Source: Candidatus Rhodoferax mariagerensis
GTDB lineage: Bacteria; Pseudomonadota; Gammaproteobacteria; Burkholderiales; Burkholderiaceae_C
Length of the DNA stretch: 64,000 nucleotides
Direction: 5' to 3'
Assembly (NCBI GenBank): GCA_016719055.1
Contig: JADKAW010000007.1
Span: forward strand, 129,754 to 193,753
Part shown: one piece after another, positions 39,812 through 48,156 of the stretch
How the letters are laid out: each line of letters opens with the position of its first letter
How positions within the stretch are numbered: position 1 is the stretch's first letter
The notes under the pieces: model-generated
What the model was told of the DNA's origin: nothing
Database searches by the model: none
What the model saw: the letters and a program-made list of their open reading frames with translations, nothing else
Translations under genes and position numbers: made by a program

Positions 39812-40198
39812 TCAGATGACGCCGACCTTGTGGAACTCGGAGCGCAACTGTGTCACCACGTCGGCCAGTGCAATGGCATCGAGCCGGTTCTTCTTCAGGA
39901 ACGCGTTCCACTGCGTCTGTTTGATGGCATCCGCAACGAAAGCGTCGCCCAGGCCTGCAGGCAGGGAGGAGGGCATGGTCATTTTTCGGCGTTCGAAAGT
40001 TGCTTCGATGGCACGGCGTACTTCCGTTGGGGTAAGCGTGTTTTCAGCCAAAAGCACCCACAGGTCATAGTAGTCCTTCATGCGGGTGTTGGCCATGCCC
40101 AGCAGGCACACAGCGTGGAACTTCTCGGCAACTACGGTGTATTTTGGGTAAGCGCGCAGCTGTGGGGCGGGTAGATCTTCCAGCAATACGGGGTAAAC
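39812..40198 (-). pseudogene. C-terminal remnant of an AbiEii-type nucleotidyltransferase toxin
   Basis: About 128 codons, beginning VYPVLLEDLPAPQLR, matching the C-terminal half of the complete AbiEii at 53053-53925 (AEKFHA/AEKFQA, GMANTRMKDYYDLW/GLANSRMKDFYDVW, AIEATFERR/AIAATFERR). The catalytic N-terminal half with the DxD nucleotidyltransferase site is absent. The truncation point coincides with the GTTAGGC integron core at 40206, so a cassette or rearrangement probably removed the front. No AbiEi partner is nearby. Confidence 0.8.
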
Positions 40199-40224
40199 GC
40201 TGATCGTTAGGCGTCGTAACCACC

Positions 40225-40806
40225 ATGCCCAGGTATTTCAAAGTAGTCGATGCTCAGCCCCACATAGGGCAAAACTACTTCAAGATCGTCTTCATCCGCG
40301 GCGAGCGCGTGAAAGACAAAATCTCGCTATGGCGGTGGTGTTGGCTTTGCGTCATCGAAATCATCTTCGGCAAGGAGCTACTGGAGAGTTTCGTCATCAC
40401 AGCATCGAATAGCGGAAGTCCGGAAGATGCGGACCTAGAGAGGAAGTATGGTGAGCCCAACCAACTGAATCTACACATCCCAAGCGGAATATTTACGAAC
40501 GTATTCCGGGAACAGATAATCCAACTCTTGTACTACAAGTTCTATCTTCAGTACCTACTCATCCTGCCACTAGTCGAACCACCTGAGAATGCAGAGACGT
40601 GCACGATCAATGTCACCAGAACTCGCTTTCGTCTCCGGAAGAGCTTGCTCTACTTAATCATTCCGTTTCGTCGTGTCTATATCTTGTCAGCAGTTTTCGT
40701 GCACCTGTTGGCTGAATCCGCCTCCTACTTCGCGACGAACAGCCTATGGGTCGTGGCTGCAGTCGGTATAGTGCTGGAATTCGTCCGTCGCATACTGAAG
40801 CTGTGA
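40225..40806 (+). CDS. integron-cassette protein of unknown function, membrane-associated
   Basis: A 193-residue protein I do not recognise. It starts 13 bp after a GTTAGGC core site and ends at the edge of an attC site, the standard layout of a gene cassette. The C-terminal 55 residues hold two hydrophobic segments (LLYLIIPFRRVYILSAVFVHLL and SLWVVAAVGIVLEF, in part). A central region carries charged and aromatic residues without a known motif. No promoter is visible in the cassette. Confidence 0.7.
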   Translation: MPRYFKVVDAQPHIGQNYFKIVFIRGERVKDKISLWRWCWLCVIEIIFGKELLESFVITASNSGSPEDADLERKYGEPNQLNLHIPSGIFTNVFREQIIQLLYYKFYLQYLLILPLVEPPENAETCTINVTRTRFRLRKSLLYLIIPFRRVYILSAVFVHLLAESASYFATNSLWVVAAVGIVLEFVRRILKL

Positions 40807-40934
40807 CGACGCCACTCGTTCAACCGGACCCGCTACGGCAAGCGCCGTAAGCCCGGCCTGAGGCACATGGTGCATCATCTCAGCCCGGGCTTACGGCGCT
40901 TGCCTCCGCGGGCCGGTTAACTCGAACGTTAGGC
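40807..40934. repeat. integron attC site
   Basis: A long imperfect palindrome typical of attC. A perfect 20-bp inverted repeat (40837-40856 with 40885-40904) is flanked by GTTCAACCGG (40818-40827) and CCGGTTAAC (40913-40921). It ends in the core site GTTAGGC (40928-40934), and its left R box is degenerate. It separates two open reading frames whose starts follow GTTAGGC cores. Confidence 0.85.
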
Positions 40935-40965
40935 TTTTCGCAAGCAACACCGCCACACATTCACC

Positions 40966-41889
40966 ATGCCAGCAAGATCAAACCATTTTCAAAAACTTGT
41001 CAAAACTATAAACAAGCATTTAGCTCCGGCAGGAGCCAAAATTACAGAGTCGGCAATGCTTCATGATGCGGAGGCTGAAATTGACAGAGAGATCGATATC
41101 CTGGTAGAGAGCACCATCCTCAACTGCAACTTAAAAATTGGAATTGAGTGCACAGCGGAAAGCGCACCGCTAGAGATTCGCAAGATTGAAAGCTTCAAGG
41201 AGAAGCATCGAAAGGTTGGCATCAATCAAACCATCGTTGTTTCAAAAAACGGATTCTCTGAATCCGCCAAAACATATGCCAAAAAACATAACATAAAACT
41301 TCTTACATTCAACTCGGCCAAAAAAGAGAACTGGTTAAAACAATTCGAATTTCTGCAAGGACTTTCAATTTACGGAGGGCGCTACTTCATACGGGGTGTG
41401 TCTGCCACATTGGATCCGAACAAAGTCACCCCAGATTTTTTATTCAACCACGAGGTGATAGTTTTCGTCAATGGCGAGGATGTCCCATTGGTAAAGTTCG
41501 CTGCTGATTTGTTCGTCTCCTCTGAAGTCAGTAAAAAGGCATTCAAGGAACTAATGGCGAACGAAAAAACAGGGGGCGGTGACCCGTGGATCGAAGTTGG
41601 ATTTGAGTTGAATGAAAAGTATGAGTTTAAAGATTCATCCGGCAGAGTCTCAAAGCCTCAATCAATAGTTGTTGTTATGGGTTACAAGTCAAACTACAGG
41701 TCACTCGAAATGCAACAAGTAGCGTACGAAGGGAAGGATATGGTCGTTGGCGGATTTTTTGACAAAAATAGCAATGCACATGTCGCATTCAATGAAGTCG
41801 ATGGCAAATTGACTGGCACGTTAGAGGTCAGTGAGAGCTTCCTTCCGCCAATGCCTAGCGTCAAGCCTACTTCGGAATTGCCGAAGTGA
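40966..41889 (+). CDS. integron-cassette protein with restriction-endonuclease-like domain
   Basis: A 307-residue protein that begins 31 bp after a GTTAGGC core. Residues about 30-130 look like a Mrr/PD-(D/E)xK fold: REIDILVES, then IGIECTAESAPLEIRKIESF, then INQTIVVSKNGFSESAKTYAKKHNI. The acidic residues are present but the usual Lys after Glu-Cys is Thr, so nuclease activity is uncertain. The C-terminal 170 residues are not recognised. Its base composition is AT-richer than its neighbours. The 3' end runs through the left half of an attC-like site. Confidence 0.75.
   Translation: MPARSNHFQKLVKTINKHLAPAGAKITESAMLHDAEAEIDREIDILVESTILNCNLKIGIECTAESAPLEIRKIESFKEKHRKVGINQTIVVSKNGFSESAKTYAKKHNIKLLTFNSAKKENWLKQFEFLQGLSIYGGRYFIRGVSATLDPNKVTPDFLFNHEVIVFVNGEDVPLVKFAADLFVSSEVSKKAFKELMANEKTGGGDPWIEVGFELNEKYEFKDSSGRVSKPQSIVVVMGYKSNYRSLEMQQVAYEGKDMVVGGFFDKNSNAHVAFNEVDGKLTGTLEVSESFLPPMPSVKPTSELPK
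41853..41886 (+). repeat. left half of a second attC-like site
   Basis: GCCTAGC followed by GTCAAGCC (41853-41867) fits the R and L boxes on the left side of an attC. It is followed by the hairpin ACTTCGG/CCGAAGT. The right-hand L and R boxes are missing; group II intron sequence begins here instead. Confidence 0.5.
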
Positions 41890-42140
41890 TGAGCCCTCTG
41901 CGCGAGATCGACAAATGGGTGCGACGGCGGTTACGATGCTACGCATGGAAACAATGGGGCAGCGCGGGTTACCGCGAGTTAAGGAAACGCGGGGTCAGTG
42001 TGCGCGAGGCTTGGAACACAAGCAAGAGCGCGCATGGCCCATGGCGCCTGAGCAAAACGCCAGCCCTGAATCTGGCACTGCCGCTGAAGTTGTTTCGTCA
42101 AATGGGGTTGCCCGAGCTGGCAGCGGCTCGGAGCAAATGA
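41889..42140 (+). pseudogene. C-terminal remnant of a group II intron reverse transcriptase
   Basis: About 80 codons match the end of bacterial group II intron-encoded proteins (LREIDKWVRRRLRCYAWKQW, YRELRKRGVS, then a short GLPELAAAR tail). The reverse transcriptase and most of the maturase domain are gone. It sits directly next to an attC half-site; class C-attC introns insert in such sites, which fits the context. Confidence 0.85.
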
Positions 42141-42235
42141 GATTAACGAAGTTTCAAGGAACCGCCGGATACGTGACCCGTATGTCCGGTGGTGTGGGAG
42201 GGAGGGGCCGTGAGGCTTCTTCCTATCCCGATTAA
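42141..42235 (+). other. 3' end of a group II intron (domain V/VI region)
   Basis: Contains GAACCGCCGGAT...ATGTCCGGTGGTGTGGGAG followed by GGGGCC and the terminal TATCCCGATT. This matches the arrangement at the 3' end of bacterial group II introns after the maturase gene. The 5' part of the intron is not in the window, so it cannot splice. Confidence 0.75.
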
Positions 42236-42376
42236 AGCTCTAAATCGGATGATTTGAATGACCGTTGTCTGAAAATTTGGCTGTCGGCTTTGGGTCTAAA
42301 GCGGGTGTGCGTTAAAGTGGATCCCGGATTTAAGACAAGAATTTAAGATGACCTCAAATCCGGGAAATCCAAGACC

Positions 42377-42676
42377 ATGAGTGAAACCAAGAAACGCAAA
42401 GTCCACACTCCGGAGTACAAAGCCAAGGTGGCGTTGGAAGCATTGCGAAGCGGCAAGACCACCACCCACATTGGCCAGGAATTCGATGTCCACCCGGTGC
42501 AGGTCGGGCTGTGGAAGAAATCTCTTCAAGAGCAGGCCAAGACCCTGTTTGAGGGCAAGAGAGGTCCCAAGCCGGTGGACGCCCAGAGTCAGCCAGAACG
42601 CCTGTACAGCGAAATTGGCCGCCTCAAGATGGAGCTCGACTGGCTCAAAAAAAAGTCCGGGATGAGCCCATCATGA
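42377..42676 (+). CDS. IS3-family transposase OrfA
   Basis: A 99-residue helix-turn-helix protein (TPEYKAKVALEALRSGKTTTHIGQEFDVHPVQVGLWKK) ending in a leucine-zipper-like helix (RLYSEIGRLKMELDWLKKK). An AAAAAAAA run at 42647-42654 near its end is the expected site for the -1 frameshift that makes the OrfAB transposase. Confidence 0.92.
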   Translation: MSETKKRKVHTPEYKAKVALEALRSGKTTTHIGQEFDVHPVQVGLWKKSLQEQAKTLFEGKRGPKPVDAQSQPERLYSEIGRLKMELDWLKKKSGMSPS

Positions 42677-43609
42677 TGCGCCAGGACTGGATCGACATGA
42701 AAGACAACTTGGTGGCCACCACACGCCAGTGCGAACTCGCTGGTGTCTCACGGGCGACGATGTACGCCCGTCAAAAAGCGCAAAGCGGTCGACGAAGATG
42801 ATCTGCGGTTAAGCCGCCTGATCGATGAAGAATACACCCGTCATCCGTTCTACGGCACCCGGCGCATGGTGGTCGTCATCAGCAAGGCGGTGGGCTACCG
42901 GGTCAACCGCAAGCGCCTGCAACGCCTGATGCGCCAGATGGGCCTGCAAGGCATGGCACCCGGCCCCAATACCAGCCGTGCACACCCACAGCACCCGGTT
43001 TACCCGTACCTGCTGCGTGGCCTTGAGATCACCCGACCCAACCAAGTCTGGAGCACAGACATCACCTACATCCGCCTGGCCAACGGGTTTGTCTACTTGG
43101 TGGCAGTGATGGACTGGTACAGCCGCAAGGTACTGAGCTGGCGAATCAGCAACAGCATGGATGCCAGCTTTTGCATCGACTGCCTGGAGGAGGCGCTGCG
43201 CAACTATGGCAAGCCTGACATCTTCAACAGCGACCAAGGCGCGCAGTTCACCAGCGCCGGCTTCACGGGGGTACTCCAACGCCAGGAGATCAAAATTAGC
43301 ATGGACGCACGGGGCCGGGCCTTTGACAACATTTTTGTGGAACGGCTTTGGCGTAACGTCAAGTACGAGGATGTCTACCTCAACGGTTATGCCACGATGG
43401 GCGAATTAATGGTTGGACTGAGCAAGTATTTTGTGCTCTACAACACCGAACGTCCGCATCAGTCACTCGACTACAACACGCCTGATTCGGTGTACGTCAG
43501 TGCCAGCGGCGGTGGCGCGCTGATCATCGATAAATTCAAAGAAAGTCCAAAAACCGAAGACCAAAAACCCGTGTGCACAACGGCCCTGGTTGATCAGCTT
43601 GATGGATAA
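42673..43609 (+). pseudogene. IS3-family transposase OrfB, frameshifted
   Basis: Integrase-core transposase. The first part (MMRQDWIDMKDNLVATTRQ to MYARQK) is in the -1 frame relative to orfA, as expected. From about 42776 the protein continues in a different frame (KRKAVDEDDLRLSRLIDEEY...). Removing one A from the AAAAA run at 42774-42778 gives one continuous OrfB. The DDE residues are present (WSTDITY, FNSDQGAQF, FVERLWRNVKYE). Either the element is dead or the run length is misread. Confidence 0.85.
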
Positions 43610-43862
43610 GCAGGGGGTCGGCATGGATATGTGGACAAGCTTGCAAAACGCCCAGCTTGACCACATACCCACACCTCCCACCCGTGCGCTTACCCACAAG
43701 AGTTCCGCCTTCGGCCTGACGCGCTTCGCTTGCCAAACAGCCTTTAAAAAATGAATTCAAAAATACCAAATACCAAGCCAGAGGACTTGGGGTTTGGCCA
43801 AAACCGGGGCAACGCCGTCCAGTTGTATATGAAAACGGGGATTGCTTAAATTAACTGAAAAA

Positions 43863-45420
43863 GTAACTACTCAGCCCCCAATGAAGTCCAGTCGTCAATT
43901 GCTATGAAATTGAGAGCGATAATCGGGCCTGATGCAAAACTTACCCGATCTCGCAAAGCTCAGCCATGTGCAAAAGGACGATTTGATCCGTGCGCTGTGG
44001 CCATTGCAGAGCCAAGTACGAGAACTCGTGACGCAGATGGCTGTGCTGCAGGAGCGCATCAATCAGCTCGAAGGCCGTCTTGCGCTCAACAGCAAAACTC
44101 CAGCAAGCCGCCATCAAGCGACGGACTGAACAAACCCGCACCAAAGTCCTTGCGTGTTGCGGGTCGCAACCCAACAGGTGGGCAGGATGGTCATCCAGGG
44201 CGTACCTGAGGCAGGTCACTGAGCCCGACAAAATCATTACCCACAACGTACCCGACAACTGCCCAGCGTGTCACGGCAAGCTCGCTTTTGCGTACGTCGC
44301 AGAAACACGTCAAGTCTTTGATTTGCCTGTTCTGCAGTGTGAGGTGACTGAGCACCGCGTCATGCAAGCCATCTGCGCTTGTGGGCATGTGCACACCGCA
44401 GAATTTCCAGCCGATGTAGCCGCGCGCGTGCAATACGGCCCACGGGCGCAGGCGGCCATGGTGCACCTTAACCTTAATCACGCTGTTCCGTAGAGCGCAC
44501 GGCTGCGCTGATGAAAGACCTCTTTGACTTACCCGTGAGCCAAGCAACGGTTATCAAGGCAGGCCAGATGGGCGCAAACCTCTTGAAGCCCAGCGTTGAA
44601 GACATCGGCCAAGCTGTGGTCAAAGCAGAGGTGGCACATGCCGATGAGCGGCCTGGGGCTGCCAAGACGCTGCACTGGCTGCATGTATTGGCCACCGAGA
44701 CACTGACCTGATGGGTTGCCACCCCAAGCGTGGCGGTGAAGCGTTTGAATCTCTGGCCCGCTACAGCTTTTCAAAGGCGTGTTGTGCACGACGGCTGGAT
44801 ACCCTACAAGGCCTTGGAGTGCCAGCACGCCCTGTGCAACCAACACCACTTGCGCGAGTTGACTTACCTCCATGAAGAGCAAGGACAAGCTTGGGCAGGC
44901 GACATGATTGAGTTGCTCTCGCACGCCAATCACTTGGACAATCGCAATTGTGCTGATGACAAAACGCCCCGCTACGCCAGCGTGAAGTATCAGCCAAGTA
45001 GCTGATCTGCGCGACTTGTATGACGCAATTCTGGCGCAAGCTCAGACAGAAAACCCCATTGAGCCCGCCACTGGCAAACGCGGCAGACCCAAGCAAAGCA
45101 AGGCCACCAATTTGATCGGCCGACTGCGTAATTACAGCGATGATGTTTGGCGCTTCATGACGCAGCCCAACGTACCGTTCACCAACAACCTTGCTGAACA
45201 GACCGTGCGTATGCCTAAGGTCAAGCAAAAGGTCTCGGGCTGCTTTCGGAACACCGCAAGGTGCCAAGGACTACTGCGTCATCCGCTCCTATTGCGCCAC
45301 CATGCACAAGCAAGGGGCCAACATCTTTGAGTCCCTCGTCGCTGCCTTCAAGGGTGCACCCCCTCAGCCAAGCTTCGCCTGAATCCGATCTACCTGCCTA
45401 AAATTGGCCTGAGTAGATAC
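43863..45420 (+). mobile_element. IS66-family insertion sequence nested in the IS3 element
   Basis: Ends GTAACTACTCAG and, inverted, GTATCTACTCAG. A perfect 8-bp target duplication CTGAAAAA (43855-43862 and 45421-45428) is the length expected for IS66. The 1558-bp element encodes only the large transposase; the accessory tnpA and tnpB genes of complete IS66 elements are not present, as in short IS66 relatives. Confidence 0.9.
43932..45382 (+). pseudogene. IS66-family transposase TnpC, multiply frameshifted
   Basis: A continuous IS66 transposase can be read only by changing frame about eight times. The order is QNLPDLAKLSHVQKDDLIRALWP; SSKPPSSDGLNKPAPKSLR; a zinc-binding part with CPACHG and CACGHVH; DLPVSQATVIKAGQMGA; HADERPG; the LECQHALCNQHHLREL core; NNLAEQTVRMPKVKQKVSGCFR; and a C-terminal IFESLVAAF. 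Breaks at about 44094, 44205, 44488, 44710, 44757, 44993 and 45250 are each explained by a one-base change in a run of two to five identical bases, mostly losses. Confidence 0.88.
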
Positions 45421-45519
45421 CTGAAAAATTGTCTTGACACTTGGGTCCACTTTACGTTTCAGACATTGACATAGACTTGGCATAGTGCAAAATCAATGTG
45501 TTTACGACTTTAGGATGCC

Positions 45520-45740
45520 ATGTTGTTAAATCGAAACACCGCTACACAGCATGAAACCTCACTGCCTGTTTACGACATTAATTGCGCAGAACAGAAATCA
45601 AAAAACCCGTGTCGGACTACATCCGAGAGTTGGATGTGAAGGCCGGGCATGCCGACTGGCCTTTGTACACGTCGGTATTTTGCACGTGCCGCACTGGGCA
45701 CGCCAAGGAGCGGATCAACGACGATCAGCGTTTTAACTGA
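45520..45740 (+). pseudogene. small conserved-looking protein, frameshifted
   Basis: Two overlapping frames join into one 73-residue protein if the A run at 45600-45605 has seven instead of six bases: LLNRNTATQHETSLPVYDIN then VSDYIRELDVKAGHADWPLY and a tail with CTCRTGHAKERINDDQRF. I do not recognise the family. It lies just outside the right end of the IS3 element. Confidence 0.5.
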
Positions 45741-45755
45741 GAGGAAAGCTTCAAC

Positions 45756-45818
45756 ATGACTTTAACCAACGTCCTCGCCACAAATTCTGGTGGTGAATTT
45801 GCCACGCCGGGCGGCTGA
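45756..45818 (+). CDS. possible 20-residue peptide
   Basis: ATG 45756 is preceded by a strong GAGAGGAAAG and encodes MTLTNVLATNSGGEFATPGG. The good ribosome binding site is the only support; it follows the preceding small gene by 15 bp. Confidence 0.25.
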   Translation: MTLTNVLATNSGGEFATPGG

Positions 45819-45939
45819 TTGTGGGTTTTACGCGGATTGAGGGCGATTCCAGGATGCGATACTTGGGCTCATGCGATTGAATCTCCTATCCGTTTTCTGT
45901 GACGTGAGAACTTCGAGGTTTCTTTATTGTGCTGCCCTT

Positions 45940-46455
45940 ATGAAGGCATTTCCCCGGTTTTTCACCCACTTGGCCGCTGCAGGTGCGCTGGCCATCTGCT
46001 CAGGTGGCAGCCTGGCGCAGACTGCGGCTGCGCTCGCAGCACCTGCCAGGCTGTCGCTGCAGGCCAAACTGTTTTTCAGCAAATCCGCCAGCCTGTCAGC
46101 CGACGTACTGGCACCCGGGGGGCCTGAGCTGCTGAATGTGGTGGCGCTTGACGATCCGTCCACCGCCACACTGGTGTTGGTGGCCGTGGCCTTGCCGCGT
46201 GGGCTGTCGTTGCCGTCTGATTCGCGGGTTCGCCTGGTAGCGCTCGAATCTGCGAAAGGGCGTGCGCCCGCCAAGCGCCTGCTGGACAGCACGATCCCGC
46301 TGGGCGTGGTGGGCACGGGCGGCATAACACACCTTGGTTTCTGGTTGCCCGCCACCGGATGCAGGCAGGTACAGCTGCGCGCCACGCTCACGGTGGCACG
46401 CCAGGCTGGAGCGCAGTCTGCTCAATCACTGATTCCATTTGCCTGTGGCGAATAG
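45940..46455 (+). CDS. secreted protein of unknown function
   Basis: A 171-residue protein with a clear signal peptide (MKAFPRFFTHLAAAGALAIC..., cleavage near LAQ). The mature part is about 145 residues with two Cys (GCRQVQLRA and PFACGE) that could form a disulfide and many beta-prone segments; no family is recognised. It ends 45 bp before a peptidoglycan-binding M15 peptidase gene on the same strand. A periplasmic immunity protein for that enzyme is a reasonable guess. Confidence 0.7.
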   Translation: MKAFPRFFTHLAAAGALAICSGGSLAQTAAALAAPARLSLQAKLFFSKSASLSADVLAPGGPELLNVVALDDPSTATLVLVAVALPRGLSLPSDSRVRLVALESAKGRAPAKRLLDSTIPLGVVGTGGITHLGFWLPATGCRQVQLRATLTVARQAGAQSAQSLIPFACGE

Positions 46456-46500
46456 GGTGCGACCGAGGTTTTGTTTCAACCAACCTGACAAGGAGCTTTT

Positions 46501-47622
46501 ATGCAGTTGATCACCGGTGCAGTGGGGCAGGGCGCGGCCAATGCGGCGCACGACGTGGCGCTGGTGCAGGCCATACTGCTCAAAACAACCCGTGCAGCCA
46601 CCGCCACCTGCGCAGCGGCCCCTTACCTGGCCAGCTACGACGGGGTTTACGGTCCCGCCACACTGGCAGCCATTCAGGCCTTTCAAGCCGATCACGTGTT
46701 TGTCAACACCACCACTCAGCAGTGTGTGCCCAACCCCAACGCGACCGCAGGGCAGGTTTTGCCCAACGACGCAACCTGGACGCAACTGCTGGCCCGGGTT
46801 CCGGCTGCATTTGCCGAACTGCGGGTGTTGCCCGGTGGCAAGCGGGTGTATCTGCAAGCCACGGCCGCGCAGTTGCAGACCAGGATCATGGAGTTGGTTG
46901 CGATGACCTTCGCACCAGTTTTTCGCGTCAAAGTGCGCGCCTGTATTGACCAGATGCATGCCCAGCACGGCATCGCGGTGGGTGTGTGCCCGCAGGGCGA
47001 TCGGCGCACTTTTGCTGCCCAATACGCTCTGCTGCTGCAAGTGCCCAGCGTGACCAATGCTGGGCCTGGCGAGAGTAACCACAACTTTGGCATGGCCACC
47101 GACATAGGCTTCAAAGACCTGGCCTGGCTGCAAGCCAACGGTACGGTGGACAACAACGAAACCTGGTGGCTGCACCATCTGAACGCCAACAACATGGCCC
47201 AAGCCAACCTGTTTTGGGAAGCGCTGCGCACCGTGGGCACCGGCTGTCTCGTGGGTGCATTTCGCGGCCCAGTGCATGACCGACCACATCTGCAGAACTG
47301 GAACGACGCGACGGTTTCCACGCCAGCCCGTCTGGCCGCGCATCTGCAGGCATCGGGCACCATGCAGTGGTCACATTCCGGCGGCGTGTATCGGTGCAAC
47401 CTGGGCATGGGCACGTCGAAATACCCCGTGGGCACGGCAGCGCAAATCTGGAACCTGCAAGCCACCGTGACAGTTGCCAACATCATCCAAGCCCGAGCCG
47501 AGAAGCCCATGCCACCAGGCTCGCCACCCGTCACTGCCGCCACTGTGACCGCTATGCGCCAGGCGCTGCGCGCTCAGTTTGATCTGGCCGACACGAACTG
47601 GCAGAACTGGACGGCAAGCTGA
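46501..47622 (+). CDS. peptidoglycan-binding M15-type peptidase (possible secreted effector)
   Basis: A 373-residue protein without a signal peptide. Residues about 1-75 are a peptidoglycan-binding domain (SYDGVYGPATLAAIQAFQ). A VanY/M15 peptidase domain follows, with the zinc motif SNHNFGMATD (about 197-206) and a later HDRPH with the third His candidate. The N-terminal GAVGQGAANAAHDVALVQAIL is like that of peptidoglycan-cleaving type VI secretion effectors. It has AAGGAG before ATG 46501. A phage-type endolysin is the alternative. The preceding secreted protein may neutralise it. Confidence 0.8.
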   Translation: MQLITGAVGQGAANAAHDVALVQAILLKTTRAATATCAAAPYLASYDGVYGPATLAAIQAFQADHVFVNTTTQQCVPNPNATAGQVLPNDATWTQLLARVPAAFAELRVLPGGKRVYLQATAAQLQTRIMELVAMTFAPVFRVKVRACIDQMHAQHGIAVGVCPQGDRRTFAAQYALLLQVPSVTNAGPGESNHNFGMATDIGFKDLAWLQANGTVDNNETWWLHHLNANNMAQANLFWEALRTVGTGCLVGAFRGPVHDRPHLQNWNDATVSTPARLAAHLQASGTMQWSHSGGVYRCNLGMGTSKYPVGTAAQIWNLQATVTVANIIQARAEKPMPPGSPPVTAATVTAMRQALRAQFDLADTNWQNWTAS

Positions 47623-47743
47623 ACTGCTTGATGCTGCTGGTCACAACACACCAGACTTCAAGGTTATGCCCCTCCGTGGGCATGATGTCGGCAAAAGTGG
47701 GGTTGGCCGCTTTGAGCTTGATTCGCCCAGACCGCTTGACCGG
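47621..47743 (-). pseudogene. C-terminal fragment of UmuD-like protein
   Basis: In one minus-strand frame the sequence reads PVKRSGRIKLKAANPTFADI and then EGHNLEVWCVVTSSIKQF. This matches the end of the UmuD/LexA peptidase domain (VKRL...NP.Y..I....LEVWGVVT). Only about 40 codons remain. The fragment runs into the 3' end of the M15 peptidase gene on one side and into an unrelated pseudogene on the other. Confidence 0.7.
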
Positions 47744-48156
47744 TAGTCGCGCAGCGGCACAAGGCGTCGCATCCAGCCGTGGCCGTCCTCGACGCCGAAG
47801 CGGTCGTAGTCTTCGCTTTCATCCAGAGACCAGTCGATGACCCAGTGCTCGTCGCTCGTCTTGATGCGTAAGGTGTACTGGGTGGTAAAGGGTTTCAACT
47901 CCGACTTCGTGAATGTCTTCAACGGCACGAGCAAGGCCAGTCGTCAACTGCACCAACTGGCGGTGTAGACAAAGGCATCGAAGTAACGCCGCATCCAGTC
48001 GGACGGATTGGCTTTCAGGCAGCCCCACTCGTAGTGGTTGACGAAACCCGCCGGGGTTATCTCGGCGCGCGTGGAGACCGCGCGCAGTTTTGCCATGTCG
48101 GAGCGGGTGAGCGGCTGGTCAATGGCCGCGAATTCGTAGTACTGGTATTCGCTCAT
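47738..48156 (-). pseudogene. hypothetical protein with internal stop, C-terminus lost
   Basis: Starts MSEYQYYEFAAIDQPLTRSD, a start I associate with a widespread uncharacterised protein of over 150 residues. The frame runs to FVYTASWCS, meets an in-frame TGA at 47944-47946, then continues in the same frame (RLALLVPLKTFTKSELKPF... RLVPLRDY). There it fuses to the umuD fragment. A CGA-to-TGA change explains the stop. The gene is broken at both points. Confidence 0.65.

Larger units (their letters stand above)
42313..45454 (+). mobile_element. IS3-family insertion sequence, split by an IS66-family element
   Basis: Left end TAAAGTGGATCCCGGATTT and right end (reverse complement) TAAAGTGGACCCAAGTGTC form the terminal inverted repeats. 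A 3-bp CGT duplication flanks the element (42310-42312 and 45455-45457). Without the nested element it is about 1.58 kb, the normal IS3 size, with orfA and orfB inside. The interior past 43855 is interrupted by an IS66-like insertion. Confidence 0.88.

Noticed and set aside
47944..47946. In-frame TGA in a hypothetical gene, considered as selenocysteine because mnmH shows selenium use
   Set aside because: No hairpin resembling a bacterial SECIS was seen just downstream, the next codons fit a CGA-to-TGA nonsense change, and the gene is broken again further on.
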